A stretch of DNA of 64,000 bases, from assembly GCA_038030265.1 (NCBI GenBank), contig CM075940.1, positions 28,930,940-28,994,939 on the forward strand. Reading direction: 5' to 3'. Under the pieces are notes generated by a model that was not told where the DNA came from, searched no databases, and worked only from the letters and a program-made list of their open reading frames with translations. Position numbers and translations under genes: made by a program. This document shows positions 11,335 through 23,221 of this stretch, piece after piece (within the stretch, counting starts at the first letter, position 1; every line of letters begins with the position of its first letter). The stretch is from Corythucha ciliata (lineage: Eukaryota; Arthropoda; Insecta; Hemiptera; Tingidae).

Positions 11335-11935
11335 CATGACGATCTGCGTCTTAAATGCCTTCAACTATGATTGAAACCATAACGAAATGATCACGATTTG
11401 TGGTCTGAAAATGGCTCAATGCAGGCTTGAATTGGCAAAACAGATCGTATCCGCCTGCGGAAGACCCTCAAGCTGACGATCTGGGCTCATCAGCCAATGG
11501 CAAAACCGAACATATTCGCCATTCAAAAAATGGCAAATTCCGCGCCTTAAAATTGGCTAAACTGACGACTAGCACCTTGAATTTGGTTCGCGCCATAAAC
11601 TTGACTGAACTATTTTGTCCCCTGAAAATAGTCAAAGTGATTATTAAAGCCCTAAAGATGGCACAACTGACTAAACTGGCTAAGCATACGATTCGCGCCT
11701 TGAAAAAGCTCAACGATCGTGGATCCTAAAATGGCAAAACTGACCATCCAGGCTTCAAAAATAGCAAAATTGACGATTCGTGCCCTGAAAATAGCCAGAA
11801 TACCTATCCACTACTTTAAAAACAGCAAACTAGCAGCTTGAAACTGGGCAAAACGAACGATTTTTGATCCTTGAAAATGACAGTGGCAAACTGGCAATCC
11901 TAAAAATGGCCCCACCACAATGGAAAATATAGAGG
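11335..11935. repeat. Highly degenerate tandem repeat, about 30-50 bp units
   Basis: Words such as aaaatggcaaaactgac, gattcgcgcctt and ttgaaaatggc return many times with variable spacing. The units are too diverged to align exactly by eye. The 100-residue frame at 11427-11729 is built from these repeats and is not counted as a gene. Confidence 0.65.
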
Positions 11936-12480
11936 TAAAATCGTCGTTTCGGACAAGATTTGATCCCCTAATGACCGGGAGAGTAGAATAGGAGTTCGCT
12001 GACGAAATAATGTTTGACAGAAGCCGCGAGCTCCCATCACATTATATTCTCCTAACACCAAAGATATAGAAAATCACCGCATTACACTTAAAAAAGGGTA
12101 AATTTATCGTTTTTAACAAGATTTTGTCCTCAAATGACCAGGAGAGTATAATAAGCTGGGAACTCACCGAGGAAATACTTTATGACAGTAGCCGAGCTCC
12201 TAGCTTACTATATTTTCCTAATACGAAAGACAGATAATCGCCGCATGACACTTGAAAAAAAGGGGCAAAATCGTCGTTTTGGACAGATTTGATCACCCAA
12301 TGACCAGGAGAATAGAATGAGCTATAGGAGCTCGGCGACAAAATAATTTTAGACAGATGCCGAGCATCTAGCTCATTATATTTTCATAAAACACGTAAAA
12401 TCGCCGCATTACACCCGAATAACAAGATGTGTGCCTAAATGACCACGAGAATATAATTTGCATGGAAGCTGAAAAGCGCT
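11936..12480. repeat. Satellite of about 164 bp with internal dyad, block 1
   Basis: The marker gacc(a/g)ggagagtata recurs at 11973, 12136, 12302 and 12441, giving spacings of 163, 166 and 139. Each unit contains a phrase like ggggcaaaatcgtcgtttt and an inverted pair: an early ggagaatagaatgagct against a later agctcattatattttc. The monomer can therefore fold into a long imperfect hairpin. A related unit returns at 13140-13270, and reverse-oriented blocks lie at 32080-32510 and 35450-35990. Confidence 0.8.
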
Positions 12481-12499
12481 TTTGGCGTAATAAAACACA

Positions 12500-13850
12500 A
12501 AAGTGGAGAGACTATCTATTTTTAATAGTTCCGAAAATTCGTGCTGGGAGCTCGTCAACGGAATAATTTTTCACGAAAGCTGCGAAAGAGCACTTTTTCT
12601 CAGTTTTAACCGCCGATGTGCGATTTTGCAACTTTTTTCCAAAGCTACTTTTCTCTATTTTCCCCTTGAATGGGGTGCTTTTTCTCCATTTAGCTGCGAT
12701 TTGGCGGTTTTCATTTTTTTTTTAGCTACAATGAAGCGTTTTTTCTCAATTCCATCCTAAAAAAACTTCTTTTTTTCTACATTTTAGACGTAAATGACAG
12801 AAAATTCCAAATTATAGCCGTGAATTAGATGGTTTTCCTCAATTTCAGCCGCAAATGAGTGTTTTTTTATCAGTTCTATACCCCCCTGTTGACAAGGCGT
12901 GGTTTAATTGATTTTGAGCGTTTAGCAAAACGCAATTAGCAAATCCCCTATTAGCCAATTAACAAATTGGGTTGTGGTCTGGGCATTTCCAGGGGTGCCC
13001 GATGTCACCCTCAAGAGCAATTTTAGATCAGTTTAAAGGCGACGAGGGAATTTTATGAACATTTAGACCGAACCACATGGAAAAATGTTTATCGGTGCCG
13101 AGCTTTTAGCACATAATCTCCTGACGCGAAAGATATGATTTCACCGCATTACACTGGAAAAAATGGGGCAAAATAGTCGTTTTTGACAATACTTAGTCCT
13201 CAAAAACCAGGAGAATAGAATTTGCTGGGAGTTCGTCGGTGAAATAATTTTTGATGAAAAAACGCCAATTCACGGCTAAAACTGAGATAAAGCGTTAATT
13301 TTTGACTTTAGCAAAAAATAAGAAGTCGCCAGTAAAAACAAAAACAAAAACAACAACAACAACAATATAAGAACAACAACAAACAAACAAACAAACGAAC
13401 AATAGACAAGAAAAATAAACTAATTTGGTGTTTCTTGATGCAATTTCAAAAACGACATTGAGAAAATATCGCTAATGAAACGTTTAGGGAGGCTTTGTTA
13501 CGGCTAAAATTGAGAAAAAACGCCATTTCACAGCTCATCTTGACAAAAACACTAATTCGTGGCAAAATCGTGGAATTGCCAATTCGCGGTTTCTTGAGGC
13601 GGCTTCATGGCTAGTAGTGACAAAATGCGCTAATTCACGGCTAAAATTGATGAAAACGCTGATACGTGGTAAAAATTGAGGTACAGAGCGAATTATCTTT
13701 GTTAAAATGAAGAGAAGACTCTCATTCACAGCTAAAATGTACTTTTTACGAAAGCACCAATCTGTTTTTTCTCTATCCAACGCGGAATTGCGAAAAAGCC
13801 GTAATTTGCGGCTAAAATCAAGAAAAAGCGCCAAATCGCCAAGGCATGGG
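12500..13850. repeat. Degenerate short repeat family (gcgtttttctcaattttagc), both orientations
   Basis: Between about 12500 and 12870 the word order is tttttctcaatttcagccg with gaattag-like spacers. From about 13260 to 13850 the same words appear reversed (cggctaaaattgagaaaaa). Units are about 30-35 bp and poorly conserved. A copy of the 164-bp satellite (13080-13270) and a caacaacaa/acaaacaa simple repeat (13340-13400) are embedded. The same family recurs at 56585-56945 and 63377-63557. Confidence 0.65.
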
Positions 13851-14280
13851 CGTAGCTTACTCTATTGGTGGCCGGCTTTTCGCATTCCTCTGAGACCTCC
13901 ACTGTATTCGTTTCAACAATGAACATGTCTGACGTCGGATAATGACAGTCAAGGTGTAGGGGGGGGGGGGGGTCACTGGTTTCGTAAAGCTCAGGCGCTG
14001 ACCGGCCTCTAGAAAAAGAAGGCTCCAAAACTTGCAATTTTTCCGACATTAAGACGCAAAACTTGCTGTCGCGTTGATATTCCCGCAAGGAAACTCTTTC
14101 AATTTCTTAGGTATTCATTAAGCGTCATGGTACCGGCTAGCCTGGTTTTAGCACCCACAAAATAGTCCCGGAAACTGCCAATATTTCTTGAATTAAGACC
14201 CTGAACTGGCAAATTCACTTGAAATGTCCATTCCATGTATAATCAGCCAGAATTTCACAAATATTTAGCTGAATAATGTT

Positions 14281-14439
14281 ATTGTCTGTCTTCCCTCGTT
14301 GAGGTGTGTTAAAAACGAACCGGTTTCGGCTCAGCGTTTGGAAGTACAGGAGTTTCAGTTGTACTTCCAGACGTTGAAGATGGCGAGCAGCCGAAACCAG
14401 TTCGTTTTTAACGCACCTCAACGAGGGAAAACGGACAAT
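14281..14439. repeat. 159-nt nearly perfect hairpin (foldback element)
   Basis: The sequence from 14281 inward (ttccctcgttgagg, then taaaaacgaac and ggtttcggct) is matched by its reverse complement from 14439 inward. An inner pair, ggaagtac against gtacttcc, extends pairing almost to the centre near 14360. A few mismatches and one bulge of about 12 nt on the right arm (14383-14390 region) are the only interruptions. It could be a tiny foldback MITE or a hairpin RNA source. No clear target duplication is visible. Confidence 0.88.
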
Positions 14440-14715
14440 ATAGGCTCCGACGGCTACAGCTTTATGCATGTATTACCTACTAACCCTATAGTAGTTATAG
14501 CGATCTTACTAACAACATCAACTTAACAAAAAAGATTTATAAATAATATCTCACCCAAGAAAAGAAAGTTGTATTTTCGCAAGAATGAAGATCCGAAGAC
14601 CCTAAACTGTCAATTTCACGTTCATTTACCCAGGAAATTTCGTTTAAATTAGGACTAGCAGTCGCTCAAATTATGATCCGAACGTGCAAACTCATTCAAA
14701 AACGAATTTCAAGCG

Positions 14716-15890
14716 ATGCTCACCATGGGGATATGCCGCCAGTCCAAATCACCTTGGGCCAGTCCTCTTTATCTCACGTCGAAAAAATGTGGTGGATGGC
14801 GTCCTTGCGGCGATTACCGAACCTTAAACAGAGTCACGAAACCCGACAGGTACCCCATGAAGCACATTCATGACCACGCCAACAATCTCAACGGCAAAAC
14901 AATTTTCTCGACACTTGACCTCACCCGGGCGTACAATCAAATCCCAATATCTCCCGTTGACTTCGAAAAAACCACTATAATCACACTGTTAGGATTATTT
15001 GAGTTATTTGAGTGATGTTTGGCCTCTGCATTGCCGGCCAGACGTTTGAACGCGTCATGGACGAACTATTCGGCTCTATGGACTTCATATTCTGCTACGT
15101 CGACGACCTCCTCATCTCGACGACATCACTTGACGAACACGAACAACATCTACGGATCGTTTTCGCTTGTCTTCAAGAGTATGGCTTGTCGCTCAATCCC
15201 AGCAAATGTACCCTCGGTGCTTCCTCCGTAAGCTTTCTTGGCTACCGCATCTCAGCAGATGGAACTTCACCTCTCGCTGATCGCGTTGAAGCACTAACCA
15301 AAGCGGAACAACCATCAACCGTTCGCACTCTACGCACATTTTTCGACGCTTTAAATTATTATCGTTAACACGCCGCTCGACACCAAGCCCCACTGCACGA
15401 GCTCATCAAAAACTCGACAAAAAAAGATGCTTCAATCCACTGGACTCCCGGATTGACTGCGTCAACAGCTTTGTCGAAGCATCACTCTGAGCTCACCCTC
15501 ACCCCAATTCACCCCTCAGCCTACTAGTCGACGCCTCCGACATCGCTATAGGCGCTACCCTTCAACAAAACGTACCTATTGCATTCTTTTCGCGAAAGTT
15601 AACCACAACAGAGACTCGTTACAGCACGTACGATCGAGAACTCCTCGCTATTTACGCCGCAGTCAAACACTTCCGTTACATGCTAGAAGGTAGTAAAATC
15701 GTCATCTAAACAGATCATCGCCCTTTAGCGTATGCCTTCCACCAAAACCCCGATAAAGCGACACCTCGACAATTTCGTCACCTGGATCTCGTTTTGCAAT
15801 TCACGACTGACATCCGTCACGTCCCCAGCACCGAAAATCTCGTCGCTGACTGTTTCTCCCGAATCGCAACCCTCGAAACCTTCGATTAGG
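14716..15890 (+). pseudogene. Ty3/Gypsy pol remnant: reverse transcriptase and RNase H (Gypsy-3)
   Basis: The first frame (14716-15015) carries SPWASPLYLTSKK, GGWRPCGDYRTLN and FSTLDLTRAYNQIP, a Gypsy-type RT with the first catalytic Asp. A frameshift near 15010 leads to 15012-15368, which carries the YVDDLLIS catalytic box and LNPSKCTLG. A stop at 15366 precedes an RNase H region (about 15520-15880) with LLVDASDIAIGATL, FFSRKLTTTE and TDHRPLAYAF, itself interrupted by a stop near 15707. No gag, protease, integrase or LTR is recognisable nearby, so this is a truncated, inactive fragment. Confidence 0.85.
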
Positions 15891-15954
15891 GTGAACTCTT
15901 TCGTCTTCAAATTTCGCCGGTTTCTGGCACAAACTTATGAAACGTGAATAGGAC

Positions 15955-16193
15955 GAGGGACGAGGGGGTACAATTCCAAGGACACCTCGATCGCCAGAAC
16001 TGACGCCGATGGATTTCCACGTCTGGGGGTTTCGTAAAAGACCGTGTTAACAGCACCTCGATGAGGAGGAGCTTCGAAGGAGGATTACAGGAGACTTTGA
16101 GGTCTTTCGAGCCAACATTTCTCATCGCGTGACAGTGGCTATCCATGAGAAAAAGTGTAACAGCCTGTCTAGTCGTAACAGAGGAGTACATTT
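15955..16193 (+). pseudogene. C-terminal fragment of a mariner-type transposase
   Basis: One frame reads SPELTPMDFHVWGF and later RRRITGDFEVF and HFQNLL followed by a stop. This matches the layout of mariner transposases around and after the third catalytic aspartate (SPDL-P-D motif) through to the C-terminus, which ends in a conserved H-F/L-L stretch. An in-frame stop follows about ten codons after the motif. Only the last third of the protein remains. The assignment rests on motif order seen by eye. Confidence 0.6.
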
Positions 16194-16419
16194 TCAAAAC
16201 TTATTGTGAAAAAAACAAAAAAAAAAGTCTGCTAATGATTATAGCACAGTGCTGCCTCGCTTTTTTTGTTAACATATTTTACTGTTTTCTCAAATGATTT
16301 TTAAAAACAAAACATAAGCATCTTTCAACAGTGGGTCAAATGAGGTAGGAAATATTGTTAACCGCTGATTTGTTTGAGAATTCAACCCCTATTTTCACCC
16401 CCTCCCCCTTGTACGATTT

Positions 16420-16575
16420 TGACGAAATTGATAGGGGACCCTCTGCTAGCCAACACATATATTCCCTGAAAATTTCATCAAATTCGGATAAAAACTATGG
16501 AAGATATGCTTGTTACAAGGATTTGCGGACAGACAGACGGACAGACAGACACGAAACCGAAATTGTTCAGGAAGG
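16420..16575 (+). repeat. Dispersed repeat tail ending in a GACA/GACG microsatellite
   Basis: A phrase close to ccctgaaaatttcatcaaat is followed by a run of gacagacggacagacagaca (16530-16549). The combination of an (a/t)tttcatcaaaatcgg-like phrase and a GACAGACA run is a common dispersed repeat ending in arthropod genomes. No element body is identified. Confidence 0.5.
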
Positions 16576-17429
16576 TATAAAACGTGAAATGCAAGTGGAA
16601 ATTTCGATTTTAAAGAAGAAAAAAAAAATTCCTAACAGTGAAAACAATGCTTCCGTAGCTCGGAAGCAAAAGAAGTTTTGGGCAATTTATGAGTTTTTTA
16701 TTTGTTAATTGATATGAATTGGTGTAATAAACGCTGGATGATGTTTTTATTTTGCATCGCTGACCACGATTAGACCTACGAGAAGCTTTACCATCATTTT
16801 ATTAAAATGAATAGTGTGTTTGATTCCATTTACACCATCATTTATTCGCAAAGGCCTATTGCAAAGAACACCCAAAAAAAAGCTCTTTTCGCTCAAAATG
16901 TGTTCAATTCTTCGAAATTTTACGAAAAGGCGCAATAATCGGAATTTGGTATTTTGATCCTCACTTATAAGGCAAGTTTTTGTGAAATTTGCCAAACCTG
17001 GATAGCATTTCAAGATTCGCTATCATGCGATCAAGTTACTGCTAAACTGGCTAAAATTGATAAAAACCTCCACAATCTGACTGATTGCTGGAAAAGTACA
17101 ACATACTTTTGGAGATAACTGGACCAATTCCCACTGAAAAACGTCTGCTCTCTTTCCGTTGGTGCCATCATATTGCATGTACGTGCAACCTTTCTCGACT
17201 TATAAGCGCTGAATTCAATAAAACCAACGTCATGGCTAAAATTACTAAAATATCGATTATTTCGAAAACGGTTGGAAATCTGACATATGTCTATAGGGCC
17301 GTATTCGTGAAAAAAATCGAGTCCGAGCCGACATCAGATTCAGAATGTATAATCTCAGAAAAGTTGAAAAAAATGGTTTTTGGAATGCCGTCGGTCTGTC
17401 GCTTTTTTTTTTTTCGATAAATTGCATGA

Positions 17430-18060
17430 AAATGAAAACCTGGCTATTTCTTGGTACGAGAAGCACAAATCTGGTCTTTGTTTTGAGAAAAAAATTATTT
17501 ATCGGACATGTTCTCCCTGTCCTAAAATGTCGTTTTTGGATATAACTTCAGAACAAGTGATTCAAGAATTTTTTTGATATTTTGTTCGGATTCCTCGTGG
17601 AATTTCCTTGCGAATTAACCACAATATTGCCGAAAAAATGCAACTTTTTTTGTGGCCAAAATCGTCGTTTTCAGCGCAAAAGGACCAGTACCAAAAAATG
17701 ACGGTCGAAATTGCAAAAAAGGGCCTCTAGAGCACAAATCTTGATTGCAAATATTTGTACCAGAAAAAAACTGAGATTAAGAGAAAATTGTGGGAGGAGT
17801 AGGATTTGGCGTGACTACGTCAAAAATTATTTGCCACAGAATTACATATAAAACTAAATCTAGTTGTTTCTTGGCATGAAAAACGCGAATATGACCTTTG
17901 TTTTGAAGGTAAATCATTTCCCGGGCTTTGCGGAATAATATTTTCGGTATTAACTTCGAAACAATTGGTCCTGGAATTGTTTAACTATTTTGTCAAGAAT
18001 TCTCATTTAAATTCCATGCGAATTGACTACAACGTTGCCGAAAACAAACCCCTTTCACTT
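17430..18060. repeat. Ancient direct repeat, about 425-bp period
   Basis: The stretch starting ctatttcttggtacgagaag near 17440 is repeated in diverged form near 17867 (gtttcttggcatgaaaaacg). Both are followed by tttgttttgag, a taacttc-aaca phrase, and gaattaac-acaa-attgccgaaaa. Two copies are clear. Function unknown. Confidence 0.6.
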
Positions 18061-18417
18061 CCATGTTCCCTACGGGCATTTTTTTGGTCATCTTGTATGT
18101 GAAGGTCAGAAGTGTTCGAGAAAAAAAAATGCTAACTTGGCAGACCAAAAACCAAAATTGTTTAGCACTTCTTTTAGTTTCTTCTAAATATCCCGAAAAT
18201 GAGTTACTTTCGAGGAAAATCTTCACTCACAAAACTTGTTGAGCATTAAATTTCCTACAAATTTTGTATGTAAAGTAGTTTTCCACGACGAATATGGAAC
18301 GGGCTACAGCCTTTCGAAATTGTTGTTCCAAAATGGTCAAAGGTCCTAAAATCACCTGTTTTCGACTAAGTATAGCAAAAACTGTCAACGGTTCCATCCC
18401 ACTAAGGGGAAGGTCTG

Positions 18418-19775
18418 TTGGATGCGATTCAAAGAGTACATCAACGAGCATATTTTAATAACCAACAACTGCTCGCGGGGACATCAGATATCGACAACGA
18501 AGTGGCGAATCTCCCTCAACTATTGAAGAAGGCCGTAACAAACGCTTCTGAATGCCTTCGCCCAGCAACGTACCCTCGATTCAATCCTAATAATAAAATT
18601 CCTACTGACATCTGTCGCCTTATAAGGCAGAAAAACATAGTATGATGCCTGTGGCAAAGAATTAGAACGCCTCATCTTAAACGCGAACTAAACTATCTCC
18701 AGAGACAAGTGAAGGCCAAATTAGACGCATACACTTTCTCTAAATATCAGGAATATCTGGCGAACTTACATCCAGTCAACCATTCCTTGTGGCGAGAAAC
18801 AAAGCGACTTCTCACAACCCCAACGGTCATACCTCCCTTGAAAATTGGAAACTCCCTCAAAATGACTGATGAAGAAAAATGCCTTGAGTTCAGCAAATAT
18901 TTTGAAACATGTTTTAGTCCTCCTGAAATTATAGCCGAGATAGACGCTCCACGCACTACAGTCGAATTACCTTTGCCATATGTTACGCCAAATGAAATAC
19001 GGAAATACATAAAGCGACTCAAATAAAAAAAGAGCCCTGGTCACGACGATATACCTCCATGCGTCGTTAAACACCTCCCACTTAAGGGAATCCTGAAAAT
19101 CGTGAACATCTTCAATAACTGTCTCCGTTTGGCATACTTCCCGAAGAGTTGGAAAAAGGCAGATATTATTGTAATTCCAAAACCGAATAAAGATAAAACG
19201 TGCATCACCAGCTATCGCCCAATAAGTTTACTGCCAATTCTTGGTAAATTACTCGTAAAGTGCCTCAAGACTCGGCTGATGAGCATGGATCCTGACTTCG
19301 CCGCACCCCATCAGTTTGGCTTTACAGAAAACCATTCTACTATCCAACAGGTGTATACGATCTCGGAAAACATAATAAAAGGGTTCGAAAGAAAACAATA
19401 TACTGTAAGTGCCTTCCTGGATCATAAGCAAGCCTTTGACAGAGTATGGCACATGGGACTGTTGTACAAACTTCAAAGAGCTGGGCTTCTCCAATATTTA
19501 ATAGAATCCATAAAATCCAAGATAGAACATTCCAAGTGAGAATAAACAGCTGTAAGTCACAAAACAAACCCATACACGCAGGTACGCCTCAAGGATCGGT
19601 ACTTTCGCCACTCTTCTTCAATAAATACCTTCACGACAACCCTTGTGAAGGGGACACGTACATAGCAAGTTAAGCCGACGACACAGCAATTCTCACCACA
19701 AACGATAACATAATGGACATCCATTAGACTCCTTTTAGACTGCTTACAGCAAGCTTTATCTTGCTTCATAAAGCC
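18418..19775 (+). pseudogene. Non-LTR reverse transcriptase remnant (nLTR-2)
   Basis: A broken ORF of the Jockey-like type runs through three main frames. 18709-19026 is the region N-terminal to the RT. 19027-19539 carries SPGHDDIP, SWKKADIIVIPKPNKD, SYRPISLLPILGK and FLDHKQAFDRVWH. After a frameshift near 19530, 19446-19673 gives AGTPQGSVLSPLFFNKYLHD. The catalytic YADD box has lost its tyrosine to a stop (TAA at 19672), so the enzyme is dead. Stops also lie near 18643 and 19024. No endonuclease, tail or target duplication was found, so both ends are truncated or eroded. Confidence 0.85.
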
Positions 19776-20103
19776 TCTGTAGCACACGCTATAGAAGCTT
19801 CACTTCGACTCACCTGATTACCAAATCATTTTTCACTTTTGTCTGTGCTGTGACGTGATAGTGTGGCGCACGGAAATTTGGTCCAGTCATCTCCTGAATT
19901 TCTGGGCTTTTTGAAAGCATTGATCTTGGCGCTCTTAGGTGGCCAAAAAAGCAATCCGTCTTTCTCTCATATAGATGGAACTGCTGTAATTTTCAACTCC
20001 CCCTTTTCAATAGTTTGGACGATCTTGAAAGAAAAGCCTGCTTCCTCTTTTTCGTCCATTTGTGCTAATCAGTTCCCGGAAAACACGGTGTAACAGTACA
20101 CAC

Positions 20104-21057
20104 GGGTGTTTCAGAATAACTACAAAAAAGTAAAATGGGTTAAAATATAATTGATTTGCAATCAAAAAAGACAAATATATCATGGTCCGAAACTCAATAG
20201 TTTCCGAGAAATGATTTTTCAATCGTTATTTAGAGCAGTATCTCGCTTTTCTCAATAAAATGAGATTTTGTCGTTTCCAAACGAACTTCTGGCGCCGGAT
20301 TTGCAAAGAACACATTTTTTTTCTGTTAGGAGTGACAGTTTCCGAGAGAATGAGCCATTTTTTTATCACCACGACACCGGCTCAAAGCTGCGCAAACTGG
20401 AAAATGCTCAATTTTGTGATAGAAGTCAACACTAATAGCGTTTCCCATTTGCCATCTCTTCACTGGCACGTGGAGTGTATGTGACGTCATTGCACTGGCA
20501 ATAAACATGTAAACACCTGGTGTGGTGTGGCTTCAAATGGAGCAGTTTTAAGCTAGCTTCGTCATTATTTCTTCCTACGTGCGGTTTATCTGTTATAAAC
20601 AAAAAGTTAGGTTTACTTGCACCGTCTAATTTCTCGAGGCAGAAAATGTTGTACAAGCACTGTGCTAGCGCAGGTTGCCGTGGCAAATGGAGCAAAATCT
20701 CAGTTACAGTGGTGCGATTCAATTGACAAATGGAGCGCCAAAATTCTTATCAGGACAACAACAGTGTGCACCAGTGTGGAATTCTCTTGCAAATGGTTAA
20801 CGCTATAGGTAAATCACGATGCACAAAAACGTCATGGTGATAAAAAAGGACTAATTCTCTCGACAACTGTCATTCCTATCAGTAAAAACGTGTTATTTTC
20901 GAATCCGGCGTCGCCAAAAGTTCGTCCTAAAAAACGCTTGAAAATTCTTATCTAGGAAACTATTGAGTTTCGGACTATGGTGTATTTCGCCTTCTTGATT
21001 GCAAATCAGGCCTACTTTCTCCAATTCATTTTTTTGCAGTTATTTTGAAATATCCTA
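20104..21057. mobile_element. Element with long inverted repeats (arms about 230-270 bp)
   Basis: The left arm 20104-20375 is matched by the reverse complement of 20831-21057. Matching landmarks are tgatttgcaatca, gtccgaaactcaatagtttcc, a gacgaactt-tggcg phrase, and a tttttatcaccatgac phrase at the inner ends. The spacer of about 450 bp has no convincing gene. The outer ends look like ggtgtttcagaataac and ggatatttcaaaataac. I could not define an exact terminus or target duplication. Probably a non-autonomous DNA transposon of foldback type. Confidence 0.78.
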
Positions 21058-21137
21058 TTATAAGTAGGGTTGGCAGACGTCGTTGTATTTCACGGGATAG
21101 TCCCAGCTTTTGCTAATTGTCCCGCATCCTTAGACCG

Positions 21138-21307
21138 GTCGTCCACTTGAAGCGTTCTGAGCGGCGCTACAACGAGCGTACATCCAAAAAGGCTTAAATT
21201 GATTTCACTGCAGCTAAGCATACAGTGGACGATGTCACGCGTTCAATTTGAGCCCTTGGGGTGTACGCTCGTTGTAGCGCCGCTCGAAAACGCTTCCAAT
21301 GGACGAC
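21138..21307. mobile_element. MITE with about 48-bp terminal inverted repeats
   Basis: The left end begins gtcgtccacttgaagcg and the reverse complement of the right end begins gtcgtccattggaagcg. Both continue through gagcggcgctacaacgagcg, so the arms cover roughly 48 bp of a 170-bp element. Flanking bases suggest a short duplication (agacc on both sides) but this is uncertain. No coding capacity. Confidence 0.82.
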
Positions 21308-21419
21308 AGACCCGTAGGATTGCCTTTTCAGAGGAATACGAGTGGGAGGCAATAATAGGTAAGGCAGGAGAATGGATATCGACGGGTTGGAACAGACTGA
21401 TCACAAAAATTGCGTGAAA

Positions 21420-21750
21420 GGTGTAATCTAATGGACGAAGAATGACTGCAAGACGTAGGAAAGAATTCCCAAATATCTCGCAGAAGGAAATCCAGCAAAC
21501 AGCTCGATCAGGAATTGCTGAAGGCAAGACGATAGGAAACAAGGAGAGTACAAGAAGGGCGTTCTGAAAAGAACGATTGAAATAAGACAGGAACTGAAAG
21601 ACAGTGAAAATAGGTAAAAGAAAATAAAGTGGAAAAATTGGAACACAGGAACACCATCAACACAAAGAACAACAGTAATGGAAGGGAGAGCACGAGAGCC
21701 AAGGCTTGGTAGGTTATTGTTCGGTTGCCTCTTAAAATTGAGTGGTGGGG
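21420..21750. repeat. Dispersed repeat shared with the THAP/DDE transposon 5' region
   Basis: The region aligns with 47281-47640, which lies in the 5' part of the 3.7-kb DNA transposon. Shared words include aatatctcgcag, cgttctgaaaagaacgatt, and ggtaggttattg at the right end. In both copies one plus frame reads GVLKRTIE then RQEL, so an eroded coding segment is possible. Here the repeat runs straight into copy B of the large duplicated block. Confidence 0.65.
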
Positions 21751-22589
21751 TGGTCACGTGACTTATCCGATGGTCTACGCGGGTGAGAATTCGCTGCGCA
21801 AAGCGCGATTACCACTCTAGTTATATTTACTCTAAGAGGTATCTCATCGGAAGAGTTTAGGACTCACACTTGAATGAGGCAGGTTCGTTCCTAGCATCGG
21901 GGAAGTTTCCTGGTAAAAAATGTAAGTAATGTGAATGTAAAACGTAAAATGAGTAATCCTAGAAATGTCTTCGTCTCCTAGCACAACTCACGTTATCTAA
22001 CAAATAACATTACATTCGAATTATTTTTTTCTTGTATTTATTGTTATTTTACCACTGAGTTTCGGTAAAGCTTGCAATACAACCTTATGGAGACCTAAAA
22101 GAAATTTCCTTATCGAAGTCAACCCGCCATTTTTCTTCTCCGTTGAGTTTCGCTACTAGGCTCCTTTAAACCTGTTTAAGGCCTACTGCAGGTCCCTTAT
22201 AGAAGCTCATGTCTCTGTAAAGTCATCCTATCTTCCTCTTATAGGTCCATCCGAAGCTCTCCACAACTTCGGTTATAATGGAAACCTTCAGCCTTTTTGG
22301 TCTTATAGAACGCTATTGCAAGTTTTTCAGAAATAGTTGTGCTTCTGTAAACAGCTTCTGTTAGACTTTACGCGAAGTACTACCGAAGTCGAATTGTTAG
22401 TTGGGCATATATCAGACCAGATCATCCCCTTGCATGCCAAAGATTAATAGTATTTCATTGCCATTAATTTTCATGTATAACAACTAATTGTTGAGCTGAT
22501 ATATTTAACAAAAAAAAAAAAAAAAATACAGCATGAAATCGAAGGGGTCGGAGCACTGAAAAAAATGATACGGCCATGGAAGTTGTCTT

Positions 22590-22590
<1 letters not shown>

Positions 22591-22638
<48 letters not shown>
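22591..22638. repeat. 48-base poly(T) run
   Basis: A run of 48 Ts, against 8 Ts at the same place in copy A. No element body abuts it, so it is most simply homopolymer expansion or an assembly or sequencing artefact. Confidence 0.85.
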
Positions 22639-22639
<1 letters not shown>

Positions 22640-23221
22640 TATGCATTATTGATGAACGCCAAAAACGGGAACATGGAAGTATCGTGTGGTCCTCCACACA
22701 ATCCCTGAATCATCAATCACGCAGTCTTCATTCCTCAAACACCAAAATTTCCATAACCCTAAATCCAAAAAAAAAAATATTTTTCGCACATCATCTTTTG
22801 GTCTATTTTGGACCTAGAAAAAGCCTCTTCTTTCACTTTTAGCCGTTCTCTACGTTAATCATTGGCCAAAAACCTCGATGAACGTTTGAACGGGAGCCGC
22901 ATGTGGATAAAACGAACCTTAAAGTTTCTCCAGAAAACGAGTTTATTGTTTTGGCAACGCGTTAATGAAACAAACGAAACAAATAACACAAAATTGGACT
23001 CTGAACTCGTACAGCTCGAGCAGGCCGCGGCTTGTGGCTACAAACCCCCAACGGGTATTGGGGGACGTATTAATTTGCGGATTCCAATAAAAGCTTGCGG
23101 ATGTGAAATGACGATACAGAGTTGCGAATCGATACGTACACTGCTATACCATACCAGTACCTTTTAATGACACTTTACGTGTTAGTTACTCAAAAGTAGT
23201 AGTTTTTTTTTTTTTTTTATC

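Noticed and set aside
20520..20808. Small frames in the spacer of the long inverted-repeat element as a THAP gene
   Set aside because: Only one Cys pair with THAP-like spacing is visible. The rest of the domain is absent.
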